34,844 nucleotides of DNA from Psilocybe azurescens (GCA_023853785.1 JAJIRX010000778.1:1-34844); one strand, 5' to 3'; positions 20,431-33,400 are shown, numbered from the stretch's first letter. Numbers and translations are program-made. Notes: generated by a model from the sequence alone, not told the origin.

Positions 20431-22554
20431 TCACGCAATCCCCTCCTCCTCCTCCCTCTTAATCTCACTCTCCATAACCGCCTTGATCATCTCCGCCCCC
20501 ACCCTCCCAACCTCCTCAAACCTGCCCTCAAAAATCCCCTCGTCTCCTCAAACCGCCTCCTATACACCTCAAAGCTCCCAAAGCTCACACACTGGCTCCA
20601 CCCCCTCGCCGCGCATACGAACTCCAAATCATCCGAGCGATGCCATGTGTCATACAGCGCAGAGTGGATGGACGCCGAAAGCAGGTTCGTGGGCGAGAGG
20701 AAGAGGTGCTCCGCCACGCCGAGGAAGAGACGGAAGAGCGGTGTCGCGGCGAGCGAGAGATGCGTGTACGGGTTGATGTAGAGGTGCGCCCAGCAGTCAA
20801 CCATGGCGAGCAGCGAGAGGTGCGAGTTTGGGCGGTATTTGGACGGCGGGCGCTGTGACTCCGTAGGCGAGGATGAATCCACAGGAGAAGGTGGTGGGAG
20901 ATCCTTCTTGTCGCGCAGCGCAGGCGTCTTGCCGAGGCTGAAGCGGTCCAGCACGTCCTCGCTCAACAAGATCGGCCGTCTCCTCCTCCCCCACTCCCTT
21001 CCGAGCCGTCTCTGGCCACACCCCCAAACACCATATCCCTAGCCCACTCAACGCGTTCCCTAAACCGCCGCTTGGCCTCCTCCCCGCCACTGCCCCCTCC
21101 AACATCATCTTAAATAGCTCCGTCGCGCTCGTCGCATACCGCTCAATCTGCACTCTCGCCGCCGGGTTCAGAATCGCGAGCCCCGCATACACGTGCCACG
21201 CGTTCGCGTAAATCCGGAGCGTCAGATTCACTTTCGCGGTCTCGATGCCGCCGACGTAGAGCCCTGCTCCCAGGGGTAGGACTGCGCCGCGGCCCATGCG
21301 GTGCCCATGCTCAGGAACGCGGCGTGCGTCACGGCTTGGGTGTTCGCGGTGACCAGATCGTGTTCGTCGTAGGAGAGATGGACGTGCCGTGAGCGCAGCG
21401 GGCGCAGGATGTTCTCGACGAGGGAGAGCGCGGCGTTCGAGCCGCGGTGTTGGATAAGGATCTGCGCGGGGTTTTGTGATTAGTACGCGTACGATTCGGA
21501 AATGGCAATGATGACGCCGTCAAATGGTAGGAGGGGAAAGAAAAAACAGAAGCAACAGGATGATAATCACGATCGCGCACACAAACTCACCAGAGGCTGG
21601 CCCAGTGGGCTGACAGTCGGCCCATGCAGCGAATGACACGACACGATATGCACGTCCCGCGGCAGGTGCTTCTCGAACGCCTGCTTCTCTGGCGCTTTGA
21701 CCGACGTTTGTCCAGCGACAATCGCGTTCACCTTGGTCGCTGAATGTAGATGCTCCTGTTAGTAGTCGAGAATGAAATATAAAGATAACAACGTACATGG
21801 TCCATATTGAGCAACGACCTTCTCGATGAACTCGGCTTCGACAGAGTATACGATAAAGTCAGACGAGCGAGCTACGGCGTGTCCATCCCGCATAACGTGA
21901 ATGTTCGGATTGCCTAAAACGGTAGTCCAACGTTAGTTGATAGAATGGCGGAACAAAATACAGTGCGCGAGAGGGCTGTGAATGGAGGAACGCACCTGCA
22001 TAGTCCGCGTTCAGCTGCTCGTATTTTTCTGGGATATCGCACACGTTGATCCTAGAGAAAAGACCAGCCCGAGTTCCGATCAGCACGACCGTCATGAAAC
22101 GCATCATCGCCAGCATAGCCAGCCAGCCAGCCAGCCACCGACCCGATCCGAGCACGCAGCTCCGAAAAACAAGCGTAGCGAACGTGGATGTCCTCCATGC
22201 CCCAAGCATCCGACCACCCAACATGATCCATCCAAGGCCCAGAAGAAAAGAAATCACGAACTCACTTCGACCACCCCGCGTCGCCCAAATGCCTCGCGTA
22301 CATCCGGCCCATCGCACCCATCCCGATGAGCCCTATCGTCGGCTGTGCGTCCACTGGCGAGGCGGGCGTCACGTCCTGTGCGGTGTTGATCGGGAGCGAA
22401 GCGTAGTACGCTTTGTCTTCGTCATATTGGTTTGATGGAGAGCTGGTAAGGGGGGAGGTGGAGAGTGGAGAGGCGGCGAGTGGGAGATGGAGGCAGATGT
22501 AGATGCGGATGGACGAGGTGACTCCGATCCTCCAGTTTCCAATAGCACAGGCAT
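20431..22554 (-). CDS. TYR1: Prephenate dehydrogenase (NADP+), tyrosine biosynthesis
   Basis: Oxidatively decarboxylates prephenate to 4-hydroxyphenylpyruvate, the committed step to Tyr. Exon 1 (from 22554) has YDEDKAYYASLPINTAQD and the dinucleotide-binding motif GLIGMGAMGRM. Later exons give INVCDIPEKYEQLNADYA, NPNIHVMRDGHAVARSS, IVAGQTSVKAPEKQAFEKHL, VSCHSLHGPTVSPLGQPL, HLSYDEHDLVTANTQAVTHA, GGIETAKVNLTLRIYANAWH and DVLDRFSLGKT. The C-terminal part has SHLSLLAMVDCWAHL and SFEVYRRRFEET, ending at 20431. The gene is GC-rich compared with its surroundings. Five single-base shifts fall in or beside short runs (22450-22455, 21262-21264, 21093-21097, 20973-20978, 20530-20534). In an otherwise perfectly conserved, probably essential gene these look like sequence errors. 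The start at 22554 assumes one extra C in the first run. Confidence 0.9.
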
Positions 22555-22611
22555 AGAGGGTTACGATTACTGTTCAGATATACAAGACTCAGAACACAGA
22601 TGTGGTTGTTT

Positions 22612-22720
22612 AAACGTAGAAGTGGACGTGGCCGCGGACGCCAGACACTGGACGCACGGAATGGTTCGTTGAACACTCGGCAGTTTAACTTCTCGATTGC
22701 TCGGTCATTTCTCCAATTGG
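22612..22720 (-). repeat. Dispersed ~105-bp repeat, copy 2, in the TYR1 promoter region
   Basis: Reverse complement of 11328-11428 (shared AATAGCCAATTGGA, CATTCCGTGCGT and CTGGCGTCC blocks). It starts about 60 bp upstream of the TYR1 start codon. Either a small mobile element or a shared regulatory module; sequence alone cannot decide. Confidence 0.6.
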
Positions 22721-23677
22721 CTATTTGGCTATTAGCAGTTCGTTACATAACCCTGGAATACTGGACCGGGTACACCGGTGTAGTCAGTCGCCGGTGAGGT
22801 GAGGGTTGTGCGAGCATACCGCGCAGTGTCGGTTTAAAACATGCATGAAGGGGGCAGCGATGGTGCAGCGTGCGCGGCGCGCGCTTTGCAAATTTCAAAA
22901 CAACAACATCGCTTTTATCCCGATACCTTCCACGTGCATTGCCCCGAGGGTCGACGAGTATCTATCCCAAAAACAACTTACACGTCTACAACGTTCAGCG
23001 TGCAGCTTTACCTCGAAAAATCCATGCATGCTTCATTTCCCTGACCTTACTACAACTGAGACGCGTAAACGAGACAGATCACAATCTCCTGATTTCTCCT
23101 TTTCTCTCGACAGTCAAACTGCAGCTTCGTCTCACCTTCCTCTCTGACGGTATCCAACACAAAACTAATAACTGGGAAGGTATGCAATGGAACTAACATT
23201 CCGTCTCTCCTTCTGTAGGCTATTATGAAACGAAGTCTGCGACGCTCGACGGCCTTTCTGGAGACTCTTTTCCACAATCTAATTGAATTGTTTTGAGCGC
23301 GGCTTTGCGAGTCCACTGTGTCCTCAGGAGTCGTACGGAAATGCAAGCACAATGCACTTGTTGAACTACTCTACGGCTACCCCACACCATTACTCAATCC
23401 ACTGGTCACGATGTCGACATATTTCCCACATCATGTATCGGCAAATCCGACTGTGGGATAACGTTCTTTTTTATGCCTTCGTTCTTATGGCCTGACTTAC
23501 AAACAGTTGGAAATGTATTCAATCGATCGTCTTCATGGCCCAAGGAGGAGGAGAAGCACACAAATATCCTGCCTATCTCCAAGTAGCGGGCATTCCTACC
23601 TGTAACGTTAAAATGGCGTTCGTTTAGGAGTATTCGTATTCGTCTCGTCCTCTCCCCGCTCACGAGTCATAGCCAGC
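22721..23677. promoter_or_regulatory. Intergenic between divergent TYR1 and MFS genes
   Basis: Nearly 1 kb between two head-to-head genes. Open frames on the plus strand (22806-23196) have no domain or codon pattern I trust. Presumed promoters for both neighbours; no specific element called. Confidence 0.4.
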
Positions 23678-26241
23678 ATGTTGGACAAGAAAACGTCCAT
23701 TCCCTCAGTCGATGAGAAACGGGTCGGAACGCCATCAGACGATATCGACTTTGGAGGCGATTCAACTCTGCCCCCTCCCCCCTACGCTGACTCCAGAACA
23801 GCAGAAGAAGCTATGGCGCAAGGTCGATCTGAGGCTGATGCCTATCCTGGCATTAATGTATCTGCTTTCATTCATGGATCGAGGTACGTCTTAATTCTTC
23901 TCCATTCATATTCCAGCAGACTCACAGCGTCGTATCAGGAAATATCGGTGAAGCCTGGAGTATCTGATAAAGTGGAGCTTCGGCTTAGTCAGTTTCAGGA
24001 AATGCCAGGCTCCAAGGTCTACAATCTCAACTTCATCTGACGGGCAATGAATACAATGTCGCCTTAGTATGTTATATCCATAAAAGGCTCAGCTTTCTCG
24101 AGACTCACTCCTATCTGCAGACCATGTATTTCATCGTCAGTAAACTCGACGTATTTGACCCGCCCCCGTTCTAACGTTTTACGCATCCCATAGCCATACT
24201 GTATATTCGAGTGCCCCGCGAAGTAAGATCTACACCACATATGACTGTGCTGCGATATTACTTACCTTTGCTTCCAGCCTCGTGTTGAAACGCTTCCGTC
24301 CTTCAAGGCCAGTCCGCTTTGTCAGAGCCTAAGTTTAACCGTCTTATCGACTATTCATAGGTGGCTTCCAGGTATTACGGTACGTTTGAATGATTATTTT
24401 TGCACTATCTTTTAAATTTAAACTGACCCTCACCGCCTATCGTAGGTAGCATGGGGTATTGTCATGTGAGTTAGCTTTGGTTTTTCCAGGTACAATTTCG
24501 AAGTGATGGCTTTAGGACTTTGATGGGCCTCGTTAAAAAGTAAGGTCTAGAAATATATTTTGCACACGACACAATTTAGAACGTCTTTTATATTTAGCTA
24601 TCCGCAGCTGGTGGGAGCTCGTGTTTGTCTGGGAGTTGCAGAGGCAGGTCTGTTTCCTGGAGTGGTTTACTAGTGCGTATTACTGTGAAAATTTCCGCCT
24701 TATTAGTCGCTCGGAAATTGAATTACTTCGTGGCAGTCTGACTCTCTGGTATCCGCGCCACGAACTACAATTCCGAGTCGGTATTTTCTATGGATCAGCG
24801 TCACTCGCAGGTGCCTTTTCGGGTCTACTTGCCTATGGAATTGGATTTATGAGCGGCACGGGAGGCCTGCTGGGATGGTCATGGATCTTCGTAAGTTCGT
24901 GTCACTCTCTAATAAAGTGTCTCATTCGACGAGGAATAGATTCTTGAAGGGATCCTCACGGCGCTCGTTGGGATTCTCGCCTTCTTTGGTTTGTTTCTCT
25001 ACTCCTCATGTCGAGCAATCAAGCTGATGTGTTTTCCGTAAAGTCTTAGTCGATTTCCCAGCAACTGCTACCTTCCTGACGTTGGAAGAACGCTCTTTCA
25101 TCGTCCATACAAAGAGTACGTTTCTCTTTTATAATCTTTACGGACTAAAATCGCTCATTTGAACTTAGAGTACGACAATTCCAGCGTTGGTGAGGAAGAG
25201 CACTTCGAAATGCGTCATCTGTGGGCTGCTGTCAGTGACTGGCAGGTACGTCGTTCACACATCGATTTATTGCCGAGTACTCTGATCACTCGATTTCTCA
25301 GGTATGGGTACATGTCCTGGCTTATATGTCCGTTGTTGGTCCCGGTGAGTCACGCGGCCTATACCAATTGAAATCAGTATTCATATCGTGCAGTATACGG
25401 CATTACACTTTTCTTGCCGTGCGTTTTAACTATATTTAAGACTCGAAAGACGCGTTGATGACTCTGCGTTAGCACCATTATCAACTCGTTTGGACACACT
25501 CCTGCGATCAGCCAGCTGCTGACAGTGCCTCCATATGTCTTCGCCAGTGAGTCCCACCGGTTATAATTGACCCTCTACAACGCCGCTCATGTGTTGGTGC
25601 ACTTCAGCCATCTGCGTATACACCTTTGCGTACTATTCGGACAAGACTAAAATGCGGTCTCCTTTCATACTCCTTGGACTCTTTTTCTGCCTATTCGGTT
25701 TCTCCATCAATATCTCCAACGCGTCCAATGGTGTCAAGTATTTTGGGACATTCTTTGCGGTATCTGGAGGCTATGCTGCTTTTCCTGGTATAGTGGCCTG
25801 GTGAGCTATCATATCCCTTTGAACGCAGCTCGCAATTAGATCTGACCTATACGGCAGGCTCGGAAACAATCTCTCTGGACAGTATAAACGAGGAATAGGA
25901 ATGGCGATACACATCGGGGTGGGAAACTTCAGCGGGGCTATCGCTGCCAATATTTATCGCTCCAAGGATACACCGCGTTTCTGGTCGGTCGTAAGTCATT
26001 TAGCCTTCTTCAAAGGGGAAAAAAGTCATTTAAAGGCCATGTCATAGACGGCGTGGAGTTGATGTTTGTTGGAATAGGTCTCATTGTCGTCCCTATTCTC
26101 ATCGTATCGTACATCCGTATCAACAAGAAACGCGACGCGATCCAGCAAGAGGCTTTAGATCGCGGAGAGACGAGCAAATTCACGAAACAACAGTTACGTG
26201 CACTGGGCGATAGGGCTCCAGATTTTAGATATACCCTGTGA
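23678..26241 (+). CDS. MFS transporter, Dal5/allantoate permease-like (anion:cation symporter family)
   Basis: Twelve-helix plasma-membrane permease, family substrates being small organic anions such as allantoate, nicotinate or vitamins. The start at 23678 gives a hydrophilic tail (MLDKKTSIPSVDEKR). Then come KLWRKVDLRLMPILALMYLL and FMDRGNIGNARLQGL across two introns, followed by TMYFIPYCIFECPA. Further exons carry WYPRHELQFRVGIFYGSASL, GLLGWSWIF, LVGILAFFVLVDFPATATFL, HVLAYMSVVGPVYGITLFLP and QLLTVPPYVFATICVYTFAY. The last exons carry KYFGTFFAVSGGYAAFPGIV, GIGMAIHIGVGNFSGAIAA and DRAPDFRYTL, ending at 26241. Introns are many and short. One C too many in the run 23777-23782 shifts the frame before KLWRKVD. 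It could export or import a cluster metabolite, but the family is common and not diagnostic. Confidence 0.85.
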
Positions 26242-26470
26242 TAATGTTCCTGCACGATGGACGTGTCAAGAGTTCTTCGATTACGATTTAACAACAATCA
26301 GGGTATCAGGGTCTCCAGAATACGAGACAATAAAAATCGATTAGGAACGAATTAAATAGTGTTTTCTATCAGCCAAGAGTGAGTGTTCGAATCTTCATTC
26401 TACTTGAGGAGGCTACCAAATGCCTAGAGGGAAAGGTAGGCCACGGAAATATTGCATTGCAACAATACCT

Positions 26471-28592
26471 TTAACTGCTACGCTTTCGGAACATGATCTT
26501 GGCCTGCATATTCGGGAACGATTGCTGCTCTAGGAACACTTTCTGAGGATATTCGAGGTCCTTCTCGAGTTTGATATCGTAATTCGTAACGATATGTGCC
26601 ACCATCGTCTTCAGCTCGGTGACCGCAAAGAACCGACCAGGGCTGTTATTTAAAAGTATCTTTAGGGCTGCTGTGTAGGTATCACAGTATGTATGCTCAC
26701 CAAGCAGATCGTCCATGTCCAAAGGCATGGTACTCCAGCGTCGGGGTAGCAAGCATTGGACGGGTAATGCCAGAACTTGGATCCCTAACAAAGCGGAAAC
26801 CATCGAAAACCCCGGCGTCGGGGTAGAGATTGTCGTCATTATGCCGCGAATAGATGTTGACCGTAGTTGTGGTGTTCTTCGGGAGGACGGTACCGTCTGA
26901 GAATACGAAATCCTTCAGGGTGACTCTGCTCATGGCAACTGTGTAGCGTCAGAGAATGCGGAGACAATGGACGATGATAAGGCTTACACCGGTTCATAAA
27001 GTGGAGCCGTTGCGATTCACGCAGATAACTGTCCAGCTTATACATCTTGGCCAGCGACGCTTTAGACCACCCATCTGATTCCACCACACGCTCTACTTCT
27101 TCCCTGATTTCCTTGACGTCCTCCGAATTCAAGGACAGCTCGTATAGTGCAGCTGTAATAGTCTAAAATCAATGCTGCAAGTCAGAGACGCAATACAGAG
27201 ATCCATGTCAAATTTAGAGTATACCGCAGTTGAAGTGTGAATGGCGCCAAAGATGGTGAAGAGGACCCTCGTGCTCATGTCCTCAGCGGTTATTGCTGTG
27301 CCAGATGCTTGCGCACCATCCATAAGCCAAGAGACCAAGTCATTCTGGACACGAATACCATGTGAGCAAAGATATAAATCTGACTAGGCAAGAACAGAGA
27401 TTCGTGAGACGTACTGGCCTACCCGACCATTCTGTACCGTGAAATTGATCCTGTTTGAGCCTCTCATTGATAATAGGCCGAAGATACTCTTCCATCTTCG
27501 TTCTCAAGCTATGAATATTAGTGAAAATCCTTGCCCCAAGGCTATTCAGGTGCGTAAGATATTCAGGTGCGTAAGATATTCAGGTGCGTAAGATATTCAG
27601 GTGCGTAAGATATTCAGGTGCGTCGTCGGATAAAGGGAAACAAAAAACGCACGGCCTAAGGATGACTGGAAAAATTCTCAGGAGCCTTCCTTTGAAAATT
27701 TCCAATGTAGCTCGGTCGCAGATATCCAGAAAATTAGGATCATTGCCTATTTAAACGGAAGTCTCCATATAAGACCAAGTGGCGAACGGATGATGACAAC
27801 TCACATAGCGATTGCCCAAAGAAATATCGAGCAGACACCCTGTTTATAATGCCAACTTGGAGTTCATATGCTATGGCGGTCCAGTCTTCGGAAGAAAGCA
27901 AACAGAGGCTTAAATGAAAGTGTGAAAGTCAGGTCTTTCTGGGACTCACCGTTCCCAGTTAACTTTATGGCGTCCGAATAAGCACAGGAAACCTCATCGT
28001 GAATCTCTTGAAAGCGCGCCCCAATGTTCCTCGTCACGGCCATTCTGATGACGTCGATGTGATACGGATTACTCAAGAGCTGCTTTCCTAACGTATGGTC
28101 AAGCTGCAAGTACTGCATGGTTCAAACATAGTAAACCACTGGACGTTCAGGAATAGATCTTGCATTATGACATACCTCAGCGACTGTGGTCATGCCGTGC
28201 ATTTGCTCATCATTTGACCGACGAATATCATCAATCTGCTGCGTTCCATTCACCACCACAAGCCAGCCATCAAATGTGGAGATTTTGAACATAGAGTTGG
28301 GGTACTGGATAAAGTTGTGAGTTCGTTGAGCTTCCTTTCCGAAGGCCGAGGGCGTACTCGTCTATATCCCTCTTCGGCGATCTTGCCACATCCAATGATG
28401 TAATTGATAGAGGAGATGAATGACAGTAGAGGGTTCGAAAATCCTACAGTAGGGATGTGGTCTAGCTGATTCAAACGGATGAGAAAAATTGAAAGAGAAG
28501 ACGAGGATGAGACGTACCTTGCGATTGCGGACCAGGAAACACCACGCGACAAGGAGGGCTGCCCCAGCTAACAGGCTACTGTACTCAATCAT
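26471..28592 (-). CDS. Cytochrome P450 monooxygenase, membrane-anchored
   Basis: Heme-thiolate monooxygenase anchored in the ER. It starts at 28592 with a hydrophobic anchor (YSSLLAGAALLVAWCFL) and a GTACGT donor after RNRK. Then come HIPTVGFSNPLLSFISSINY, FKISTFDGWLVVVNG, the I-helix segment TIFGAIHTSTAV, ExxR as ESQR at 27007-27018, and FDGFRFVRD. The heme-binding block is FGHGRSAC followed by PGRFFAVTELK, the Cys codon being split by an intron. The I-helix AIHTS in place of the more usual AGxDT resembles ent-kaurene-oxidase-like fungal P450s. The gene ends at 26471. A one-base shift is needed near 28355-28362. One intron holds a 17-bp minisatellite. A tailoring role for a natural product is possible; the neighbour is a convergent MFS gene. 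Confidence 0.85.
27543..27623. repeat. 17-bp minisatellite inside a P450 intron
   Basis: Four identical tandem copies of TATTCAGGTGCGTAAGA followed by a 13-bp partial fifth copy. It lies between exons encoding RIFPVILRP and LRTKMEEYLRPI on the minus strand. Perfect identity of the units suggests recent expansion or slippage. Confidence 0.9.
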
Positions 28593-29877
28593 GGACTTCC
28601 GATGTGCTTTCAGTCAACCAGTCAGAGCCAGCGGCCACCGAAGCCACGACGATTGGATAATGTAAGCTTCGATGATGCTAAGCAGTAACGTTAAGTGAGG
28701 TCTGACAGGTAAATTAGTACAAGAATAGCTTGTCCCACGCCATTTATAGGAGTTGTGAGTCAATTTATCATTTGTTCAAAATATTTCTCCAAGCGATTAG
28801 ACGTCTGTATACAAGACAGGGTAATCAGTCGCTTGTAGCCCGCCTAAATAGCTACTGTCCTCCGAGTGAGTATCCATGCAAATGAGATGGGAGATGACCC
28901 CAAGCCTCACCCAATAACGAACCTGAACATGTATCCTGTCCACCGCCGCCTTGACAGCTTTATCATCCAATTGAGATGTTGATGACGAGTGACAACGAAC
29001 GCTATACAGTGAGAAAGAAACTGTCCAGAGAATCCATTCCTTCTATGGGTTGTCGAGGTTTACTTTAAGAGTATGTCAGTTAAACAGGTTTGCAACCAGT
29101 TTCTGCGATGCAGTGATGACAAAAAGGGGTGTTAGATGAAGGGGTTTAGCGTGAGTACACCGATTATTCTTCTGTGATAAGTTTGACATATTGTAGAATA
29201 TGAGATGAGATTGTGGCCATTGGAAGTGTTGGGACGCTTGGGGGTCAGCGCAAGTCTCATGAAAAAAAAAAAAAAAAAAAAGTAGGTGCCTGCGATACAG
29301 ACTGCGATACAGAGAAACACCCACGGTGTGACTGCAATAGCCATTATATGTACATACATGGTACCGCTTACCCATCCCACACTACATACGTATTCTTCAA
29401 TTTCCACATACATAGGTGAATTCTAACTTGTGTGAGCTATTTGTACCATTGGAAAAAGAGTATGAACTTGCTCAAAAAAATTAATACCATCTCAACATGT
29501 GGAAATGAGGCTAATGGCCAACTTACATGCAGAAAAACTGCCTAAGAATGAACTAACATATGTAAATCATTTATTGCACAGTATATGTTCCATAGTTCGA
29601 ATAATGACTTTGAACTCTGTTCAACATAATGCCGCCCTTTAAAATATTTTAAAGTGAACGTCATGATTTGTGTTGTCTAGGAGCGACTACCCACAAACCC
29701 CATTATTTCTTCTCTTGAAGCACATTGCCGATAGTCTCTCCTAGACAGACTTCGATATATGTGATGTGCCCTACGGATCTATAATATAAGAGAGCACGAT
29801 GACTAAGGTTACTCAAAAGGAGAATCAAATTAAGTAAGTCAAATTACTTAATCATGACAAAGCACACCTATTGTGTT
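28593..29877. other. Intergenic, includes a 20-bp A-run
   Basis: No supportable gene. A run of 20 A lies at 29262-29281 (simple sequence; polymorphism likely). AT content is higher than in the gene-rich left part. Confidence 0.4.
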
Positions 29878-29880
29878 TTA

Positions 29881-29972
29881 GGGCCCGTGAAGCGGGGCCT
29901 TCTAAAATAAACAATGTAAATCAGACCCGGAACTTTGAGAGCCCGCAGAGCGGAACCTTTAAAATAAACAAT
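29881..29972 (+). repeat. Repeated GC-rich palindromic units upstream of the Helitron gene
   Basis: Two related units, 29881-29915 and 29939-29972. Each has a GCCCG/AGCGG short hairpin-forming block, then CCTT and a shared AAAATAAACAAT tail. They could belong to the Helitron 5' region or to its promoter. The exact Helitron 5' terminus was not identified. Confidence 0.5.
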
Positions 29973-30464
29973 CAGTGGCTGATGGCAAACAACGAAATTG
30001 GTGCCATGAAGCAACCATGAGGTCCCCACAACGATGCCGCTTTGCATCTCACACAGCCTAAAAAATATTCTGTGCCAACATTCCTGAGAATAACACACTT
30101 TCAAAGCATCTATTAGCCATATTCAGCCATATTGAAGCTACTTTGGGTGGTAATTTTGGCTTTGGTGAGTGTTCTATAACACTGTAGCTCTGTATAAGTC
30201 CTCAAACCCATGCAGACTGTAGTTTTCTGCTCCTTCTTCGCTTTTTCCCTATTTTTTTGGTGAATAAAGCCCTTATATCTCATTTCTGACTGTTCTAACT
30301 TCTACACAGTGTGTTTTCTGTGTTTCTTTAGTGAGTAATAAGTCCAATAACCATTCTGACTGATATATCATATCTTTTTGTATTGCAGAACTCTGTCCCT
30401 CTTCTTTCTGTGTTTGGATCCAGTGGTGGTGGTGATTGTGCCATTAAATTAAGACTTCTGGACC

Positions 30465-33400
30465 ATGTATGTTTTCTTTAATATTAATTGACTTAGAAAC
30501 CAAGTTAATCAGTATATTTTATAGGCCTGAAACACCTCCAAATACTCCACGTCGTGTTCGTATTGCTGCACAGAGATCTGAACGTGATGCCCGTGCTTTA
30601 GAGAGCCCTCAAGCCCGTCGCACACCACATCAGAGCCAAATTCCCCATATTGAACCACTAAGATTTGAAATTCCTGATCTTTTAGCTGCTCTGCCTGTTC
30701 CTGTTCCTCCTGTGCTTGCTGTTGCTGTTCCTGCTCTTAATCCTCCTGCTGTTCCTGTTCTTGATGACCCTGCTCCTGCTCCTCTTCTGCAGCCTGCTAT
30801 GTTTAATGGAGTTCAGTATAATAATTTACCTGCAAATTTAGCTCAACTTTTAGCAGCTGTTCCACCAGCTCCTTTACCACCACAACGAGGTGGCCGTCGT
30901 GTCCGTCCTGCACCTGCACCTGCACCTGCACCTGCATTTGTGCCTGCACCTGTGCCTGCTGCTGCTGCTGCTGCTCCTCTTCTCCAGCCTGCTATATTTA
31001 ATGGAATCCAGTATAATAATTTGCCAGCAAATTTGGCTGAGCTTTTAGTAGCTGTTCCACCAGCTCCTTTACCACTGCAACAAGGTGGTCATCGTGTTCA
31101 TGCTCAGCCTTTTCCTGTATGTATTTTAAGTCTTTATAAGTTTAAACATAATATTAATGAGAAAATAGATGCCTCCTCCTGTGCTTCTTGCACCCTTTCA
31201 GCCTCCTCCTGAGCTTCCTGTGCCTCTTCAGCTTCCTCCTCCAATTGTTCCTGCTGTTCTGCACCATGTTCTTCCTGCACCACTTCCACCTCTACTTCCC
31301 AATGCCCATTCTCTTTTACGTGCTGCCCGACAGCCTTTTAGCCATGACTGGCCTGTCCATAATTTGGGAAAAATGGATGTTAAGTGTGCAAACTGTAGTG
31401 CTTTGCACTGGATGATTGAGTGTCTTACAAGTTCAACCAAGGATCTTATCACATTTGGAATGTGCTGCTTTAGTGGGAAAATTGTTCTTCCAAAGCTGAA
31501 AAATCCTCCTCGAGAATTAGATGCATTGCTGAAGAATAATGATCCCCAATCCAAAAACTTCCGCAATCATATTCGGCAGTATAACAATGCTTTAGCCATG
31601 ACCTCATTGGGAGTCACTGTTGACCATGCAATTAACAATAGGCCTGGACCTTATGTATTCAAAGTCCAGGGAAGGTTAACACATCGAGCTGGATCTCTTC
31701 TTCCTCAGATTGGTGTTACACCTTTATATGCTCAGCTATATATTTTTGATCCTGTTGAAGCTCTCAATTTCCGTATGCGTCATCCTGCAAACTCTGGGCT
31801 GGATAGAACCACCATGAGTATTCTTCAGGACATGCTATATCGTTCTCATTCAGGTGTACAGCTGTATAAACAGGCATTTGAAGTAACACATAACATGCCT
31901 ATAGATCAGCAATGCACAATTGCTCTTCGCTATGAACGAGAAACTGATCGCAGGACGCTATAATACACCATCAGCTACATCTAATGAAGTGGCTGTAATT
32001 CTTCCTGGAGATGGTGATGAAGTATATCCCAATGGCAGGGATGTTGTCCTGAGACGAAGAGCTGGAGAAAGATTGGAAACAATCAGTGAACTACATCCTC
32101 TTTACCTTCCACTTCATTATGTTCTTCTTTTTCCAACTGGGCAGTTAGGCTGGCATCCTAACATTCCTTTTAATGAGGCTGCAGAAATTGATGATGATCC
32201 TCCAGCTGCTGAGCTGGCTCCTAATGAGGATCAGGATGAGGATGCTATTGAAGCTCCACGGCCAAAAAGCGAAAATACATCTCACAAACAGAATATTTCC
32301 GTTATCGTCTTCATCCAAGAGAAGAAACAAATGAATCTCAACATTTGTTTTTGGCACAAAAACTTCTTCAGGAATTCATTGTAGACTGTTGGGCAGCTTC
32401 AGAGCAAAACAGATTACGGTGGGTTAGACAAAATCAGCAGAAGTTCAGAAATGATACACGTCAAGGTCTTATGGATGCTATTGAAGCTGATCCTAATGCT
32501 GAAGGTGCAAATGTTGGCCAAAGGACTATTTTGCCCTCTTCTTTTGCTGGAAGCACACGAAACATGATTCAGAACTGCCAGGATGCTCTTGCTATCAATC
32601 GCTATTTTCATGGAGCTGATTTATTCATCACTGCTACTGCCAACCCAAGCTGGCCAGAAATCAAAGAGGCACTTCTTCCTGGACAACAGTCTTCTGATCG
32701 TCCTGATTTGGTGGTCAGAGTCTTTCATGCAAAAATGAAAGAGATGCTTAATGATATTTGTAAAAATGGCATTATGGGTAGAGCAGTTGCAAATGTGTGG
32801 ACAATTGAGTTTCAAAAGCAGGTCTCCCACATATGCACATGATTGTATTTTTGCATCCTGATCACAAGCTTCGCACACCTGAAGATGTTGACAGCCTTAT
32901 TTCAGCTGAATTTCCAGATGAAGAGGAAGAGCCAGAACTCTTTGAATTGATCAAGAAATTCATGGTCCATACTCCATGCAATGGTGACACCACTGCTCAA
33001 TGTCATGTGAATGGAAAATGTTCAAAATGTTTTCCCAAGCCTTATCGTGATCAGACCACTGTCAATGAAGACTCTTATGCAAATCTCAGGAGACGTGACA
33101 CTGGAAAGGAGTTTGACATTGGTGGTGGAAAAAGGCTGATAATCGCTGGGTTGTTGCTCACTGCCGTTATCTTATCTGGAAATATCGCTGTCATATCAAT
33201 GTAGAATCTATTGCTTCTATCAAGGCCATCAAATACATCTACAAATATGTCTATAAGGGCCATGATCGCATTACCATGGAGTTTGGACGCTGTCAAGATG
33301 AGGTCAAGCTATATCTTGATGCACGATATGTTTCTGCATGTGAAGGACTTTGGCGCATTTTCACTTCCACATGCATCAAGAACATCCACCTATTGTTCGC

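Noticed and set aside
22806..23196. Overlapping open frames between TYR1 and the MFS gene
   Set aside because: No domain or codon bias and no splice-consistent extension; position fits a shared promoter region.
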